From Deltaproteobacteria bacterium (GTDB lineage Bacteria > UBA10199 > JACPAL01 > JAHFST01): DNA of 34,296 bases. The stretch is taken from contig JAHFST010000020.1 in NCBI GenBank assembly GCA_023265625.1, positions 1 to 34,296 of the forward strand. The letters run 5' to 3'. Position 1 is the stretch's first letter, and each line of letters opens with the position of its first letter. Positions 24,165 to 33,052 of the stretch are shown here, in pieces. The notes beneath the pieces are model-generated. The model was not told where the DNA came from and made no database searches. It saw nothing but the letters and a program-made list of their open reading frames with translations. The position numbers and the translations under genes were made by a program.

Positions 24165-24356
24165 CTACTTGCTCTTGCTCTGAAATCTTTTTCCCACCAT
24201 CGTGATGGTGGTCGTCTCGAGCATGTTGATGAAACGGTAGGTCTTGGTGCTTAGTGCGCGGCGCAGGATTTTGAAAAAACCCCGGATGCCCTTCATGTGA
24301 ATGATGGTAATGGGGTGGAGCAAAACATCCTTGGTCCTGATGACACCGATCAACAT
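24165..24356 (-). CDS. Small basic hypothetical protein
   Basis: A 63-aa protein, MLIGVIRTKDVLLHPITIIH at the start, then GFFKILRRALSTKTYRFINM, strongly basic with no cysteine. The start is supported by GGAGAGCGAT directly upstream of the ATG at normal spacing. An overlapping longer frame (from 24375) has a His/Gln-rich, unnatural composition and is rejected. Function is unknown. It could bind nucleic acid or membrane surface through its basic helix, but nothing in the sequence proves it. Confidence 0.5.
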   Translation of the reverse strand: MLIGVIRTKDVLLHPITIIHMKGIRGFFKILRRALSTKTYRFINMLETTTITMVGKRFQSKSK

Positions 24357-24571
24357 ATCGCTCTCCTACCCTCATATCAACGCATTCCCTGTGCCAAACT
24401 TTAAGGGAATCATATGCCCCTGTGATATTTTCATAAATAACAATAAAAACAATAGTTTATGTGATTTTATGCCCGGGACGTTTTGGGGCTGTGAAGGGCA
24501 AAAAGTGGGGAAAAATTGGCCCAAAATGGGGCCTCCTGTCAACTTTCCGACAGGGCGTGTCATTTTTGTGA
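24357..24571. other. Intergenic region with hairpins, between small basic gene and MltD-like gene
   Basis: 215 bp without a supported gene. The first part is AT-rich (CATAAATAACAATAAAAAC) and may hold the promoter of the minus-strand small gene. Near 24538-24557 CCTGTC and GACAGG form a 6-bp stem with an 8-base loop, shortly after the MltD-like stop codon. No T-tract follows on the minus strand, so it is at best a weak terminator. Confidence 0.4.
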
Positions 24572-26185
24572 CTATCTGACGAGAGTGGGGAGAGTGGGGA
24601 CAGCTGTTTCACGAGCCATCACCGTGTCTGAATTGGACCCAGGATGATGATATTCTAAAAATCGGGCCGCCAAGGTCTCTTGATGATGAGTCGGTAACCG
24701 CAATGCCGAACCGGCCGGGAGGCGGTACTTGCCGTCGTAGACCTCACTAGAGAAGGCCGGATTGAGATCCTTTAGGTCAGAGATAGACACACGGGCCAAG
24801 AAGGAAACTTCAGGGAGTGTCATGGTGCCTGGGAGTTCCACCGTTTCAAATTCTAGTGGGGGACTCATGTGCACGGGCCCAAAGAAACGCTCGCGGTTTT
24901 CATAAACGCCCAGGGCGGCCAGAAAACAGGGGTAAAAATTGCGCGAGGCAAACTTATACCCCCCACCGCGATAATGATTGATAATGGTGCCGATATCCCG
25001 TGTTCCTAAATGAGAGATGGCCCCGAGCAGGTTTCCTGGGCCGGAGTTGTAGGCGTTGATTGCCAACGGCCAGGAATGCAGGAGCTGGTAATTTTTCAAC
25101 AACAGGCGCGCGGCGGCATGGGCGGAACGGAGCGGGTCGTAACGTTCATCCACATGGGTGTCCACCACCATGTAGTTCCTCGCGGTGTCCGCCATGAATT
25201 GCCAAATGCCGGCGGCAGCGACCTTGGAAAAGGCCTTTTCGCGAAATAACGACTCCACAAAGGGAAGGCGGGAAATCTCTTTTGGGACGCCATAACTCTC
25301 AAAGATTTTTTCAAAGTGGCTGAGGTAACGTCCAGAATTAACCAACCCCTCCTTGAAACGGTCCTTGAGTCCAATTTGAGAACGGACCTGATCGCGGGCG
25401 ATGCGAAATTTGTTCGGACCTCGCTCCCCAGCAAAGAGGCTCGCCATCCGCTTTTGTTCTTCCGTGAGTTTCCCGCCTGATTTTTCCCATTGGTCCAGCT
25501 GGGTGAGCACGGATTTGATACGATTCATCTCCTGATTCACGGCGGCATTTCGGTAACTTTTTTTGGCGGCATCCGAGCTTAGATTTCCCAAGCCCTGCCT
25601 CATATCCAACACGGAATACTGAATGCCAAGATTTTCCTCATCATGGAAGGTGACTTGCTTGGTGTCATAGACCCCGTAAATTTTTTGCCAAAATTCCACG
25701 GCCTTGGCGATACTCGGAGGCACGGAAAAATCGCTGTGCGGGCCGGCGCCCCTGGCGAGGGGGGCTGGGATGGGCGAGACTCGGATCAGCCCTGCCAATT
25801 CCTTCTTCTCCAAGGCCTGTTTGGATTTGCGATGGGTCAGTGTCTCTTCGACGGCATTATCTAAAATCTCCCGAGTGGCCGCGTGACGATCTTTTTTGCC
25901 CACGGTCTCATGAGGAGCGGATTTTGGTACAGCGGCCTTAGCGGCTAAGGGGCTCCCTGGTTCCGGGAGGACATCGGGAGCCGGATCTGTTTCCAAACTG
26001 GCCGTCTGGGGATCGATATCACCGAGGGTACTCGCCAATACGGGAGGAGGCAAAGGTTTGGCAATCTCCTGTGCCGTACCCGGATACAGGGTGGTTAATT
26101 CGCTGGAAAGATGACTGAAGGTCAGGTGTAAGCCGCCGGCAAGCGACAGGATAAAGGCCAGAGAGGTGAGTTTTCGATTATGCAC
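24572..26185 (-). CDS. MltD-like membrane-bound lytic murein transglycosylase
   Basis: Cleaves glycan strands of peptidoglycan to 1,6-anhydro products in the periplasm. The 537 aa begin with a hydrophobic anchor/signal segment (about 7-25) and a Pro-rich, variable linker to about 150. The lytic transglycosylase domain has LPFVESLFREKAFSKVAAAG with the catalytic Glu at about 311, then IWQFM and INAYNSGPGNL. The C-terminus (LPEVSFLARVSISDLKDLNP, LRLP) is LysM-like for wall binding. It starts at GTG 26185, sharing one base with the dacB stop (TAGTG), so it is coupled to dacB. There is no lipobox, unlike E. coli MltD. Confidence 0.88.
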   Translation of the reverse strand: MHNRKLTSLAFILSLAGGLHLTFSHLSSELTTLYPGTAQEIAKPLPPPVLASTLGDIDPQTASLETDPAPDVLPEPGSPLAAKAAVPKSAPHETVGKKDRHAATREILDNAVEETLTHRKSKQALEKKELAGLIRVSPIPAPLARGAGPHSDFSVPPSIAKAVEFWQKIYGVYDTKQVTFHDEENLGIQYSVLDMRQGLGNLSSDAAKKSYRNAAVNQEMNRIKSVLTQLDQWEKSGGKLTEEQKRMASLFAGERGPNKFRIARDQVRSQIGLKDRFKEGLVNSGRYLSHFEKIFESYGVPKEISRLPFVESLFREKAFSKVAAAGIWQFMADTARNYMVVDTHVDERYDPLRSAHAAARLLLKNYQLLHSWPLAINAYNSGPGNLLGAISHLGTRDIGTIINHYRGGGYKFASRNFYPCFLAALGVYENRERFFGPVHMSPPLEFETVELPGTMTLPEVSFLARVSISDLKDLNPAFSSEVYDGKYRLPAGSALRLPTHHQETLAARFLEYHHPGSNSDTVMARETAVPTLPTLVR

Positions 26186-27615
26186 TAATTTTGCTCCAAA
26201 CTTTCATCCACCGCCGTCAAAATTTTTTCCTGCAAACTGGCCACGCGTCCCAAGGAAACCCCCGGTCCATTCATGAGGATTGAGAAGGCCACGGGGCGTG
26301 CGGTGTTTGAAAACCAATAACCAGAAAGGGTCACGACTCCATTTAACGATCCTGTCTTGGCTGCGATTTTTCCCCGCAAATCTCCGTTTCTCAATCTATG
26401 TCGAATGGTACCATCGATGCCTGAGATACTCAAGGAGGAGATGAAGGAATCTCGCAGGGGAGAGTGATACATATCCTCCAGGAGGGTGACGAGTTGAGAC
26501 GCCGTCACGCGGGTCTCTCGAGAGAGTCCCGATCCATTGGCCAAGACGTAGCTTTGGGGGGGGATCTTGAGATCGCCAAAGTAGCTTTGGAGCACTCTGA
26601 CGCCTGCCTCGGTGGAACCGGGACTTCCCAATAGTACGGCCCCCAAGGTCTTGAGCAATTGCTCCGCGGTAAAATTGTTACTAAATTTTCCCATGGATTT
26701 GATGACCTCGCTTAAAGGGGGGGATTCATGGGTAAAGATTTTGGTGGCCTCCGACGGCACAAGGCCCGATAAAATTCTTCCATCAAAGCGGATGCCGGCC
26801 TCTTGCAAGGCGGCAATGATAGCCCCCGCGGCATAACCACTGGGTTGAGGGACATCAATGCGCAACGTCGTCCCTCGGGATGGGGGTACCGAACCGGTGA
26901 TGATCAGCTGGTGGTTGGCATCAAGGTGCGCATGGACAGTGGCGCGCCGGCCCCCGCCGGTCTTGGCCTGATTGACGACCGTAATAAAATAGTTGGCGGG
27001 CGACAAAGTCACCACGGGGGGCAGCCCCACCTTATGGGCGGGTTCGACCTGAACCTCGAGACCGTTGAAATTAAAGGCCAATGGGCTGGTGAGAATGGTG
27101 TATTCGGAGCTGCCCCGGTTGGAGACATCCGAGATCAAGGAGTGGTGGTCAAAAAAACTATCATCGACATACACGGCGCCTCTTATCGAACGAATCCCCG
27201 CCGCGCGGAATGAGGCCACCAGGCGCGGCAATTCTTCCGTGATGAGGAGTGGGTCGCCATGACCCTTGATCCAGAGGTTTTGCAACGCTCCATTGGAGGA
27301 GGTCGTGGTGTAAAAATCGGTTTTGAAGGTGAAGTCCGGACCCAGTCTGCGGAGGGCTGCGGCAATCGTCACCAATTTCATGTTGGAGGCGGGATTTAAG
27401 GGTTCATCGGCCTCATGTTGGTAGAGAGTTTTGGCGTCGGACAGTCGGACGATTTTGACGGATAATTTTTCAGGGCACTGCTTGGCGGTGGCGATGATTT
27501 GGTCGATGTTGTGGCGCAGGTCAAGAGGTGTCGTAGCTTCACGGGCTTCCAGGTGTGATGCAGACAACCAGGCAATGAAAAAAAACAAAATAATTTGGTT
27601 CAGTTCCTTAGTCAT
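26185..27615 (-). CDS. dacB: D-alanyl-D-alanine carboxypeptidase/endopeptidase (PBP4 family)
   Basis: Periplasmic penicillin-binding protein that trims or cuts peptide cross-links. The 476 aa have an N-terminal signal peptide (about 1-24). The three active-site motifs are present: SxxK as SNMK (77-80, in NPASNMKLVT), SxN as SNN (about 312-314) and KTG in AAKTGSLNGV (about 420). The long insertion between SxxK and SxN is characteristic of class C PBPs. It starts at ATG 27615 and diverges from the peptide-binding lipoprotein gene across 40 bp. It forms a two-gene unit with the transglycosylase. Confidence 0.95.
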   Translation of the reverse strand: MTKELNQIILFFFIAWLSASHLEAREATTPLDLRHNIDQIIATAKQCPEKLSVKIVRLSDAKTLYQHEADEPLNPASNMKLVTIAAALRRLGPDFTFKTDFYTTTSSNGALQNLWIKGHGDPLLITEELPRLVASFRAAGIRSIRGAVYVDDSFFDHHSLISDVSNRGSSEYTILTSPLAFNFNGLEVQVEPAHKVGLPPVVTLSPANYFITVVNQAKTGGGRRATVHAHLDANHQLIITGSVPPSRGTTLRIDVPQPSGYAAGAIIAALQEAGIRFDGRILSGLVPSEATKIFTHESPPLSEVIKSMGKFSNNFTAEQLLKTLGAVLLGSPGSTEAGVRVLQSYFGDLKIPPQSYVLANGSGLSRETRVTASQLVTLLEDMYHSPLRDSFISSLSISGIDGTIRHRLRNGDLRGKIAAKTGSLNGVVTLSGYWFSNTARPVAFSILMNGPGVSLGRVASLQEKILTAVDESLEQN

Positions 27616-27620
27616 CTTAA

Positions 27621-27648
27621 TTGACAGTCTCTGCTAATCTGATATTTT
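27621..27648 (+). promoter_or_regulatory. Candidate promoter for the peptide-binding lipoprotein gene, leaderless spacing
   Basis: TTGACA (27621-27626), 16-base spacer, TATTTT (27643-27648). Predicted +1 is about 27655, immediately before the TTG start at 27656, which has no Shine-Dalgarno sequence. Confidence 0.45.
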
Positions 27649-27655
27649 TGCAAGA

Positions 27656-29131
27656 TTGAAAAGAGGAATCTTACTTTTAAGTGTCTTTTTTTTGCTCGTT
27701 GTTATTTCCGCGTGTTCAGGGAAGAGTGAAGCGATTCGTCGGGACACCCTGGTAGTGGGTTTGGAGGCCGCTCCGCTGACACTCGATCCCCGGCTGGCGA
27801 TTGACGCTTATTCCACCAAACTGTGCCGGTTGCTCCATCGGGGGTTATTTCGCCTCAATAGTCGGCTGGAACCCATCCCTGATTTGGTGGAGAGTTATGA
27901 ATTTAAGGCCCCGTTGACCTATCATTTTACCCTGAAAAAGGCGCTGACCTTTCAAGATGGGAGCCCCTTGACCGCCGCGGATGTGAAGGCCACCCTCGAA
28001 TCGGTGGTCGATCCCGCCCTGGCCTCACCGTATCGCAGCGCCTTGGAAAAAATCGCCTCCATCGAGGTCACTGGGGATGATCAATTAGACATCACACTCA
28101 AGGAACCCTTGGCCTCTTTGTTGGCCAACCTCACCTTGGGTATTATTCCGGAAAATAATCCGAAGATAGGGGCCGGGCCTTATCAGCTGCAAGAATTCAA
28201 GCCGAACGACCGGGTGGTGTTGGTGCGGAATCCGCATTATTCAACAGCGGCCCGTTTGGATACCTTGATCTTTCGTATCATCCCGGATGACAATCTGCGG
28301 GTCTTGGAATTAATGAATGGCAAGATTGATCTGCTGCTCAACAATGTCCCGCCGCTCTTGGTGGAACCGCTCAGTCATCGTGCCAATTTGCAGGTGCAGA
28401 CCACCCAAGGCATCAATGTGAATTATTTGGGGCTCAACCTCCAAGAGGAGCATTTGCAAAAGCTCGTTGTGCGTCAGGCCCTGGCCTTGGCCTTGAATAT
28501 TCCGGAACTGATCCAGTATCGCATGGCCGGCCTGGCCCATACCGCCAAAGGCTGGCTCGCCCCCATGCATTGGGCCTATGAACCGGAGGTGAAGGGCTAT
28601 GCCTACGATCCCAATGAGGCGCGACGTTTGTTGGATCAGGCCGGTTATCCTGATCCCGATGGGGCGGGTCCGCTGCCGCGTTTTACCTTGACCTTTAAGA
28701 CGTCCACCAAAAAGGATCGGATCGGTTTGGCCAGGCTTTATGCGCGTTATTGGAAAGACGTCGGGGTTGAAGTGAAAATTTTACCTTTTGAGTGGGCGAC
28801 ACTGTTTCATGATATTCAGCTGGGCAAGTTTCAGATTTTCTCGTTGACCTGGGTGGGCTTGACGGAGCCGGATCTGCCACCTCTCGGGGCGAATCGAGGT
28901 CATTACGCCAATCCAGTGATGGATCAGCTCACCGCCGAGGGCCGGCGGGAGATGGATACGGGAAAACGGAAGGAAATTTATTCTTATGTGCAAAAAATCA
29001 TGGGGGACGATCTTCCTTCCATCCCGCTTTGGTATGAGGATAATGTGGCGGTCCAACAAAAAAATGTTAAGGGATTACAGTTGCGTCCGGATGGTTCTTT
29101 TGAGGCGTTGACAGAGGTTTATAAAGAATAG
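27656..29131 (+). CDS. Peptide-type ABC transporter substrate-binding lipoprotein (SBP family 5)
   Basis: A 491-aa extracytoplasmic solute-binding protein of the OppA/DppA/MppA group. The N-terminus MKRGILLLSVFFLLVVISACSG has a lipobox (ISAC) for lipidation. The domain shows LEAAPLTLDPRLAIDAYSTK, YHFTLKKALTFQDGSPLTAADV, GAGPYQLQEFKPNDRVVLVRN and YDPNEARRLLDQAGYPD, all typical of SBP_bac_5. The start is TTG at 27656. Its permease and ATPase genes are not in the window. Placed between dacB and nagZ, it may bind murein peptides, but this is inferred from position alone. The nagZ gene follows after 8 bp. Confidence 0.92.
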   Translation: MKRGILLLSVFFLLVVISACSGKSEAIRRDTLVVGLEAAPLTLDPRLAIDAYSTKLCRLLHRGLFRLNSRLEPIPDLVESYEFKAPLTYHFTLKKALTFQDGSPLTAADVKATLESVVDPALASPYRSALEKIASIEVTGDDQLDITLKEPLASLLANLTLGIIPENNPKIGAGPYQLQEFKPNDRVVLVRNPHYSTAARLDTLIFRIIPDDNLRVLELMNGKIDLLLNNVPPLLVEPLSHRANLQVQTTQGINVNYLGLNLQEEHLQKLVVRQALALALNIPELIQYRMAGLAHTAKGWLAPMHWAYEPEVKGYAYDPNEARRLLDQAGYPDPDGAGPLPRFTLTFKTSTKKDRIGLARLYARYWKDVGVEVKILPFEWATLFHDIQLGKFQIFSLTWVGLTEPDLPPLGANRGHYANPVMDQLTAEGRREMDTGKRKEIYSYVQKIMGDDLPSIPLWYEDNVAVQQKNVKGLQLRPDGSFEALTEVYKE

Positions 29132-29139
29132 ATTAGGAG

Positions 29140-30150
29140 ATGCCGGTGACGATCGAACAACAAGTGGCGCAGCTTTTTGTGTGGGGATTTGAGGGTTATG
29201 AGGCCACCGCCCCGCTGAAACGACTTTTGAAAAAATACCATCCGGGCGGGCTCATCCTGTTTCGCAGAAATATTCATGACCCGGAGCAGGTGCAACACCT
29301 GACCGCCGAACTGCAGCGGGCGGGGCGCAGCCACGGGGCGCCGTTGTTGATGGGGATTGACCAAGAGGGGGGGCGGGTGGCGCGGCTGCATTGGTTTGCG
29401 GAATACCCGCCGGCGGCCGTTTACGGAAAAATTTATCAACGGCAAAAAGGGGTGCATTTTATCGAGGCGGTCGCGCGTTTGATGGCCTGGGAACTGAAAA
29501 ATGTCGGCGTCAATCTCAACTTTGCCCCGGTACTCGATGTGAATTCCAACCCGAAGAATCCGATCATCGGGGATCGGGCTTTTTCGCATGATGCGCACGT
29601 GGTGGCTAAAACCGCCGTGCCTTTTTTTCGCGGACTTTTGTCGGAAGGGGTGATCCCCTGTGGTAAGCATTTTCCGGGTCATGGTGATACCAAGACCGAT
29701 TCTCATCTGGAGCTGCCACGGGTGGAGGTGAGTCGGGAGTCGTGGCGTCGGGTGTCATTGGTCCCGTTTCGCGAGGCGATTCGCCAAGGAATTCCCACGC
29801 TGATGACGGCCCATATTATTTGTCAAAACCTGGATCCGGATCGACCCGCGACCTTGTCGCGTAAAATTATCCACGATTTATTGCGCGAGGAGCTGGGATT
29901 TTCCGGCGTGCTGTTTACCGATGACCTTTTTATGAAGGCCTTGGCGAAATACTCCCTGATCGAATCCATGGTGTTGGCCTTGGAGGCCGGAAACGATGCC
30001 TTCTTGGTGTGCAAAGAGTTCGAGACCCGTTATGAGCTGATGGAACAGCTTGGTGCAGAGGTCCAAAAAAGCCCCTCCCTAAAACGCCGGGTGGAGGAGT
30101 CGGTGGCTAGAATCGCCCTCCTGAAGAAAAAATACCTTAAAAATCAATAG
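29140..30150 (+). CDS. nagZ: Beta-N-acetylhexosaminidase NagZ (GH3)
   Basis: Removes GlcNAc from anhydro-muropeptides during cell-wall recycling, usually in the cytoplasm. The 336 aa lack a signal peptide. Motifs: PLLMGIDQEGGRVARL, GVNLNFAPVLDV, GKHFPGHGDTKTDSHLELP (with the NagZ-specific His/Asp loop, about 175-192) and VLFTDDLFM with the nucleophile Asp at about 261. The annotated ATG immediately follows AGGAG, which is too close. GTG at 29146 would sit six bases after AGGAG and may be the true start. It probably belongs to one unit with the binding protein upstream. Confidence 0.95.
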   Translation: MPVTIEQQVAQLFVWGFEGYEATAPLKRLLKKYHPGGLILFRRNIHDPEQVQHLTAELQRAGRSHGAPLLMGIDQEGGRVARLHWFAEYPPAAVYGKIYQRQKGVHFIEAVARLMAWELKNVGVNLNFAPVLDVNSNPKNPIIGDRAFSHDAHVVAKTAVPFFRGLLSEGVIPCGKHFPGHGDTKTDSHLELPRVEVSRESWRRVSLVPFREAIRQGIPTLMTAHIICQNLDPDRPATLSRKIIHDLLREELGFSGVLFTDDLFMKALAKYSLIESMVLALEAGNDAFLVCKEFETRYELMEQLGAEVQKSPSLKRRVEESVARIALLKKKYLKNQ

Positions 30151-30201
30151 GTTATCTCATCAAAAAAAAGTGATTTGGACGCAACTCGTGGGCATCTAAG
30201 A

Positions 30202-30225
30202 CCCGATAATCATTATGTAATCGGG
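30202..30225 (+). terminator. Possible terminator after nagZ
   Basis: CCCGAT and ATCGGG form a 6-bp stem with a 12-base loop. GAGACGTGTG and then TTTTT follow, so the T-tract is ten bases removed. A modest terminator or the 5' region of the next gene. Confidence 0.3.
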
Positions 30226-30239
30226 AGACGTGTGTTTTT

Positions 30240-31655
30240 ATGGTTGACCTTAATGTTTATTCGAATATCGCGACGTTTTCGCCTTCACTCCATGAGCCTG
30301 TGAAGGAGGATGATTCTAAGAAGAAAGAGAACGTCTCTGATCCCAGTGGCCAGCCAGCCCTGCCTGAACGTGTTCCAGATCTTCCCAAAGCGAGGCCTGT
30401 CACCAAGCCTGCGGAGCATGCCAAGACAGAGGGTCACAAAGATCAGGTCAAAGCAAACGTCACTCATGAAACGGATCATACGGCGGAAAAACATGAGGCC
30501 ACGGCCAAGGAACGGCAGGCCGATTCTTATCGTGCTGGAGATCGGGCCAATACCTTAGAACGTTTGGTCACTAAAGATGCGGGATTGAGACCGGGTGATC
30601 CTGTGGCCCCCAAGCAAGACTCTCAAGAGGCGGCTTTCCGGAATGGGAGTCAGGGGAGCCAAGGCCGGTCGGCGGCCGATGTGGCGCATGAGGCTGAGGG
30701 GATGCTCAAGGGTGAGGGTACAAAAGGGGAGCACGAGACCGGTGGTAAGTTAGCCACGGCGACCTCGCCTGAATCGACGGGCCCGGAACACAAAGATACA
30801 AAACAAGGAAAATTGGCAGAAAAATTGGCAACAGGGAAATTTGTCAAAGGATCGGAATCTGGCAAAGGTCCTGACAAGCCAGCCACCAAGCCAGCGTCAT
30901 CTCATACACAACATCCAGAAGTTGCAACACATCAGCCCAAACTGGCACCTCATTCCAGTGTGGATAAAACAGTTTCTCCCCATGACCAATTTCGCATGCT
31001 GGCGGCGGGCAAGGGGCCTGAGGCGCGTCCTGCTCAAAAGCCAGGTGTGCAGTCCCTCTCATCACCATCACACACAGCGGCGATGGGGGCCTCAGAAACG
31101 AGTGTTGCTAAGGCGTTGCCGGTTGTTGTGGCAAAGTCCGGTTCCACCGTATCCATGGCTCCTCAACCCAAGGAACCGGGAATTTTCAATAAATTATTAA
31201 AAATGTTCGGACTCAAATCAGCGCCACAGGCGAAGACTCCGCAGCTGGCCGCACATCACCCGGTGCCTACCGGTGGCAACGCACCGGTGCCGGCTAAACA
31301 AATTCAAGGGGACCCGCTCGTTGCCGCGGCGCAACCGAAGCAGGCCCAACCGGAGCCACCCCAACAGCCTGTAAGGACCCTCCTCGCTTCGGGCGCCGAT
31401 GCCGGACAAGTTGCTATCAAAGATGCGCTACTCTCGAATGCCGCCCTCTTCACAAGAATGGGTAATGGCGGTCAATCAGTTCACCCCGGGGCCACCAGTG
31501 CGATGATCAAAGGCGCCAAGGACACCTTTGCCAGTATTCGCAAGGGAGAGGGCGCTGATAGCCGTTCTGGTGGGGTGGAGAAGGCGGATAACAGTTCTGG
31601 TAACCTCTACAAAGTCTTAGCCCTTGGGTCGCGGCGCGAACGTGGTTATGCGTAA
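30240..31655 (+). CDS. Large low-complexity, probably disordered protein
   Basis: A 471-aa protein I do not recognise. About residues 15-300 are rich in Lys, Pro, Gly, Glu, Ala, Thr and His with almost no hydrophobic clusters, so it is very likely disordered. It has no signal peptide, transmembrane segment or cysteine that I can see. Islands that could fold or bind are GIFNKLLKMFGLKSAP (about 315-330) and the C-terminal AIKDALLSNAALFTRMGNGG to LYKVLALGSRRERGYA. Composition is reminiscent of hook-length or needle-length control proteins, but no secretion gene is nearby. The start is ATG 30240 with GGGAG 12 bases upstream. It overlaps the glutaredoxin gene tail to tail by 10 bp. Confidence 0.7.
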   Translation: MVDLNVYSNIATFSPSLHEPVKEDDSKKKENVSDPSGQPALPERVPDLPKARPVTKPAEHAKTEGHKDQVKANVTHETDHTAEKHEATAKERQADSYRAGDRANTLERLVTKDAGLRPGDPVAPKQDSQEAAFRNGSQGSQGRSAADVAHEAEGMLKGEGTKGEHETGGKLATATSPESTGPEHKDTKQGKLAEKLATGKFVKGSESGKGPDKPATKPASSHTQHPEVATHQPKLAPHSSVDKTVSPHDQFRMLAAGKGPEARPAQKPGVQSLSSPSHTAAMGASETSVAKALPVVVAKSGSTVSMAPQPKEPGIFNKLLKMFGLKSAPQAKTPQLAAHHPVPTGGNAPVPAKQIQGDPLVAAAQPKQAQPEPPQQPVRTLLASGADAGQVAIKDALLSNAALFTRMGNGGQSVHPGATSAMIKGAKDTFASIRKGEGADSRSGGVEKADNSSGNLYKVLALGSRRERGYA

Positions 31656-31864
31656 AGTTTAGTCAATTCCTGAAAACCACCGATCAATCGATCATCAAAA
31701 AATATCTGCGGCACCGTCTTCATCCCGGTTCGGGCCACCAGGGCATCAAAATCATCATCATCGCTGACATCAATTTCTTCAAAGTTGAGTCCTTTGCGTT
31801 GCAGCAGTGCCTTGGCGGCGTGGCAATAGGGGCAGGAGGTGGTGGTGTAGATTTTTATTTCCAT
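31646..31864 (-). CDS. grxC: Glutaredoxin (GrxC type)
   Basis: A 72-aa thiol-disulfide oxidoreductase. The redox centre CPYC lies at residues 11-14 in YTTTSCPYCHAAK. TVPQIFFDDRLIGGFQEL carries the cis-Pro and the glutathione-binding GG. The protein is slightly shorter than E. coli GrxC, ending soon after the GG helix. The gene is convergent with the disordered-protein gene and divergent from rmuC. No clear Shine-Dalgarno sequence precedes the ATG (ACAACCACGTC). Confidence 0.95.
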   Translation of the reverse strand: MEIKIYTTTSCPYCHAAKALLQRKGLNFEEIDVSDDDDFDALVARTGMKTVPQIFFDDRLIGGFQELTKLYA

Positions 31865-31957
31865 GACGTGGTTGTTTATTCTTATTTGACGCTTTTGTAA
31901 ATCCTCGGGGGGATTTTATTTGCCATCGTGAAGCCGGGGCTTTATGATCCGTCCCAC

Positions 31958-33052
31958 ATGACTCCTCTGACCATTGTGTTACTCCTGGTGGTATTTTTTG
32001 CCGGCACCTTGATCGCCTATTTTCTCCTCGCACAAAGAAAAGGAAATGACACTCAGGCCGTACTTTTCAAACAAGAATTAGATCAATTGCGCCAATCGTT
32101 GGAGGGGAATACTCGAACCCTCAATGATCAGCTCTTGTTGCTCAATAAAGAGGTGGCCAACCAGTTGCAAAACAGCCTGAAGACGATCAGCGACTCCAGC
32201 CGGCATGTCGGCGACCGCTTGGACAATGCGGCGCGGGTGGTGGGGGAGGTGCAGGGGCGTTTGGGGAAATTGGAAGAGGCCAGTACCAAGATCTTTGAGG
32301 TGGGGAAAGACATTGCCAGTCTGCAAGAAATCTTACGGGCGCCTAAGTTGCGTGGCTCTTTGGGGGAATTATTTTTGGGGGATTTGTTGGCCCAGGTGTT
32401 GCCGAAGGATTACTTTGAACTCCAATACGGATTTCGCAGCGGGGAAAAAGTCGACGCCATCATTCGATCGGCGCAAGGGTTGATTGCGGTGGATTCCAAG
32501 TTTCCCCTGGAGAATTTTGTTCGGTTGCTTGAGACCAAGACGGAGGAAGAACGCAAGCTGGCCCGGCGGGTGTTTTTGAATGACGTGAAGAAGCATATTG
32601 ATAGTATCTCGACCAAATACATCCTGCCTGGCGAGGGGACGCTTGATTTGGCCCTGATGTATATCCCTGCCGAGAATGTCTACTACGAGATCATGCTGAA
32701 AAATGAGGGCACCGAGAAGGATCTGCTCCGCTATGCCAATGACAAGCGGGTCTTCCCCGTTTCGCCCAACAGTTTTTATGCCTATCTGCAAACGATTGCG
32801 ATTGGGTTGCGGGGCATGAAATTGGCCGAAGGGGTGAGGGAGGTGTTGGACAATGTCTCGGGCCTCAAGCGGGACTTTGCCAAGTTTGGGGATGATTTTG
32901 CCAAGGTTGGAGTTCACTTGTCGCATGCCCGGGGGAGTTTTGAATTGGCCGATAAGCGCCGCGAGAAATTAGGGGAAAAGATGGAGACCATGGAATTGCC
33001 CGAAGTGCGCTCGGAAGGCACGTTACGCATGCTCAAGGAGGCCGAATCATGA
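31958..33052 (+). CDS. rmuC: DNA recombination protein RmuC
   Basis: A 364-aa membrane-anchored protein of the RmuC family, which limits inversion/rearrangement at repeats and is predicted to be nuclease-related. The N-terminal helix (MTPLTIVLLLVVFFAGTLIA) is followed by a coiled coil (about 35-120), then the RmuC domain: LRGSLGELFLGDLLAQVLP, VDAIIRSAQGLIAVDSKFPL with the conserved Asp and K, LMYIPAENVYYEIM and FPVSPNSFYAYLQTIA. The start at 31958 is chosen because the anchor helix begins there; an in-frame GTG at 31928 is possible. Its stop overlaps the next start (ATGA). Confidence 0.93.
   Translation: MTPLTIVLLLVVFFAGTLIAYFLLAQRKGNDTQAVLFKQELDQLRQSLEGNTRTLNDQLLLLNKEVANQLQNSLKTISDSSRHVGDRLDNAARVVGEVQGRLGKLEEASTKIFEVGKDIASLQEILRAPKLRGSLGELFLGDLLAQVLPKDYFELQYGFRSGEKVDAIIRSAQGLIAVDSKFPLENFVRLLETKTEEERKLARRVFLNDVKKHIDSISTKYILPGEGTLDLALMYIPAENVYYEIMLKNEGTEKDLLRYANDKRVFPVSPNSFYAYLQTIAIGLRGMKLAEGVREVLDNVSGLKRDFAKFGDDFAKVGVHLSHARGSFELADKRREKLGEKMETMELPEVRSEGTLRMLKEAES

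Noticed and set aside
25740-25766. GC-rich imperfect palindrome within the MltD-like gene (GCCCCTGGCGAGGGG)
   Set aside because: Only a 5-bp stem and located in a Pro/Ala/Gly linker where such composition is expected; too weak to call an inserted repeat.
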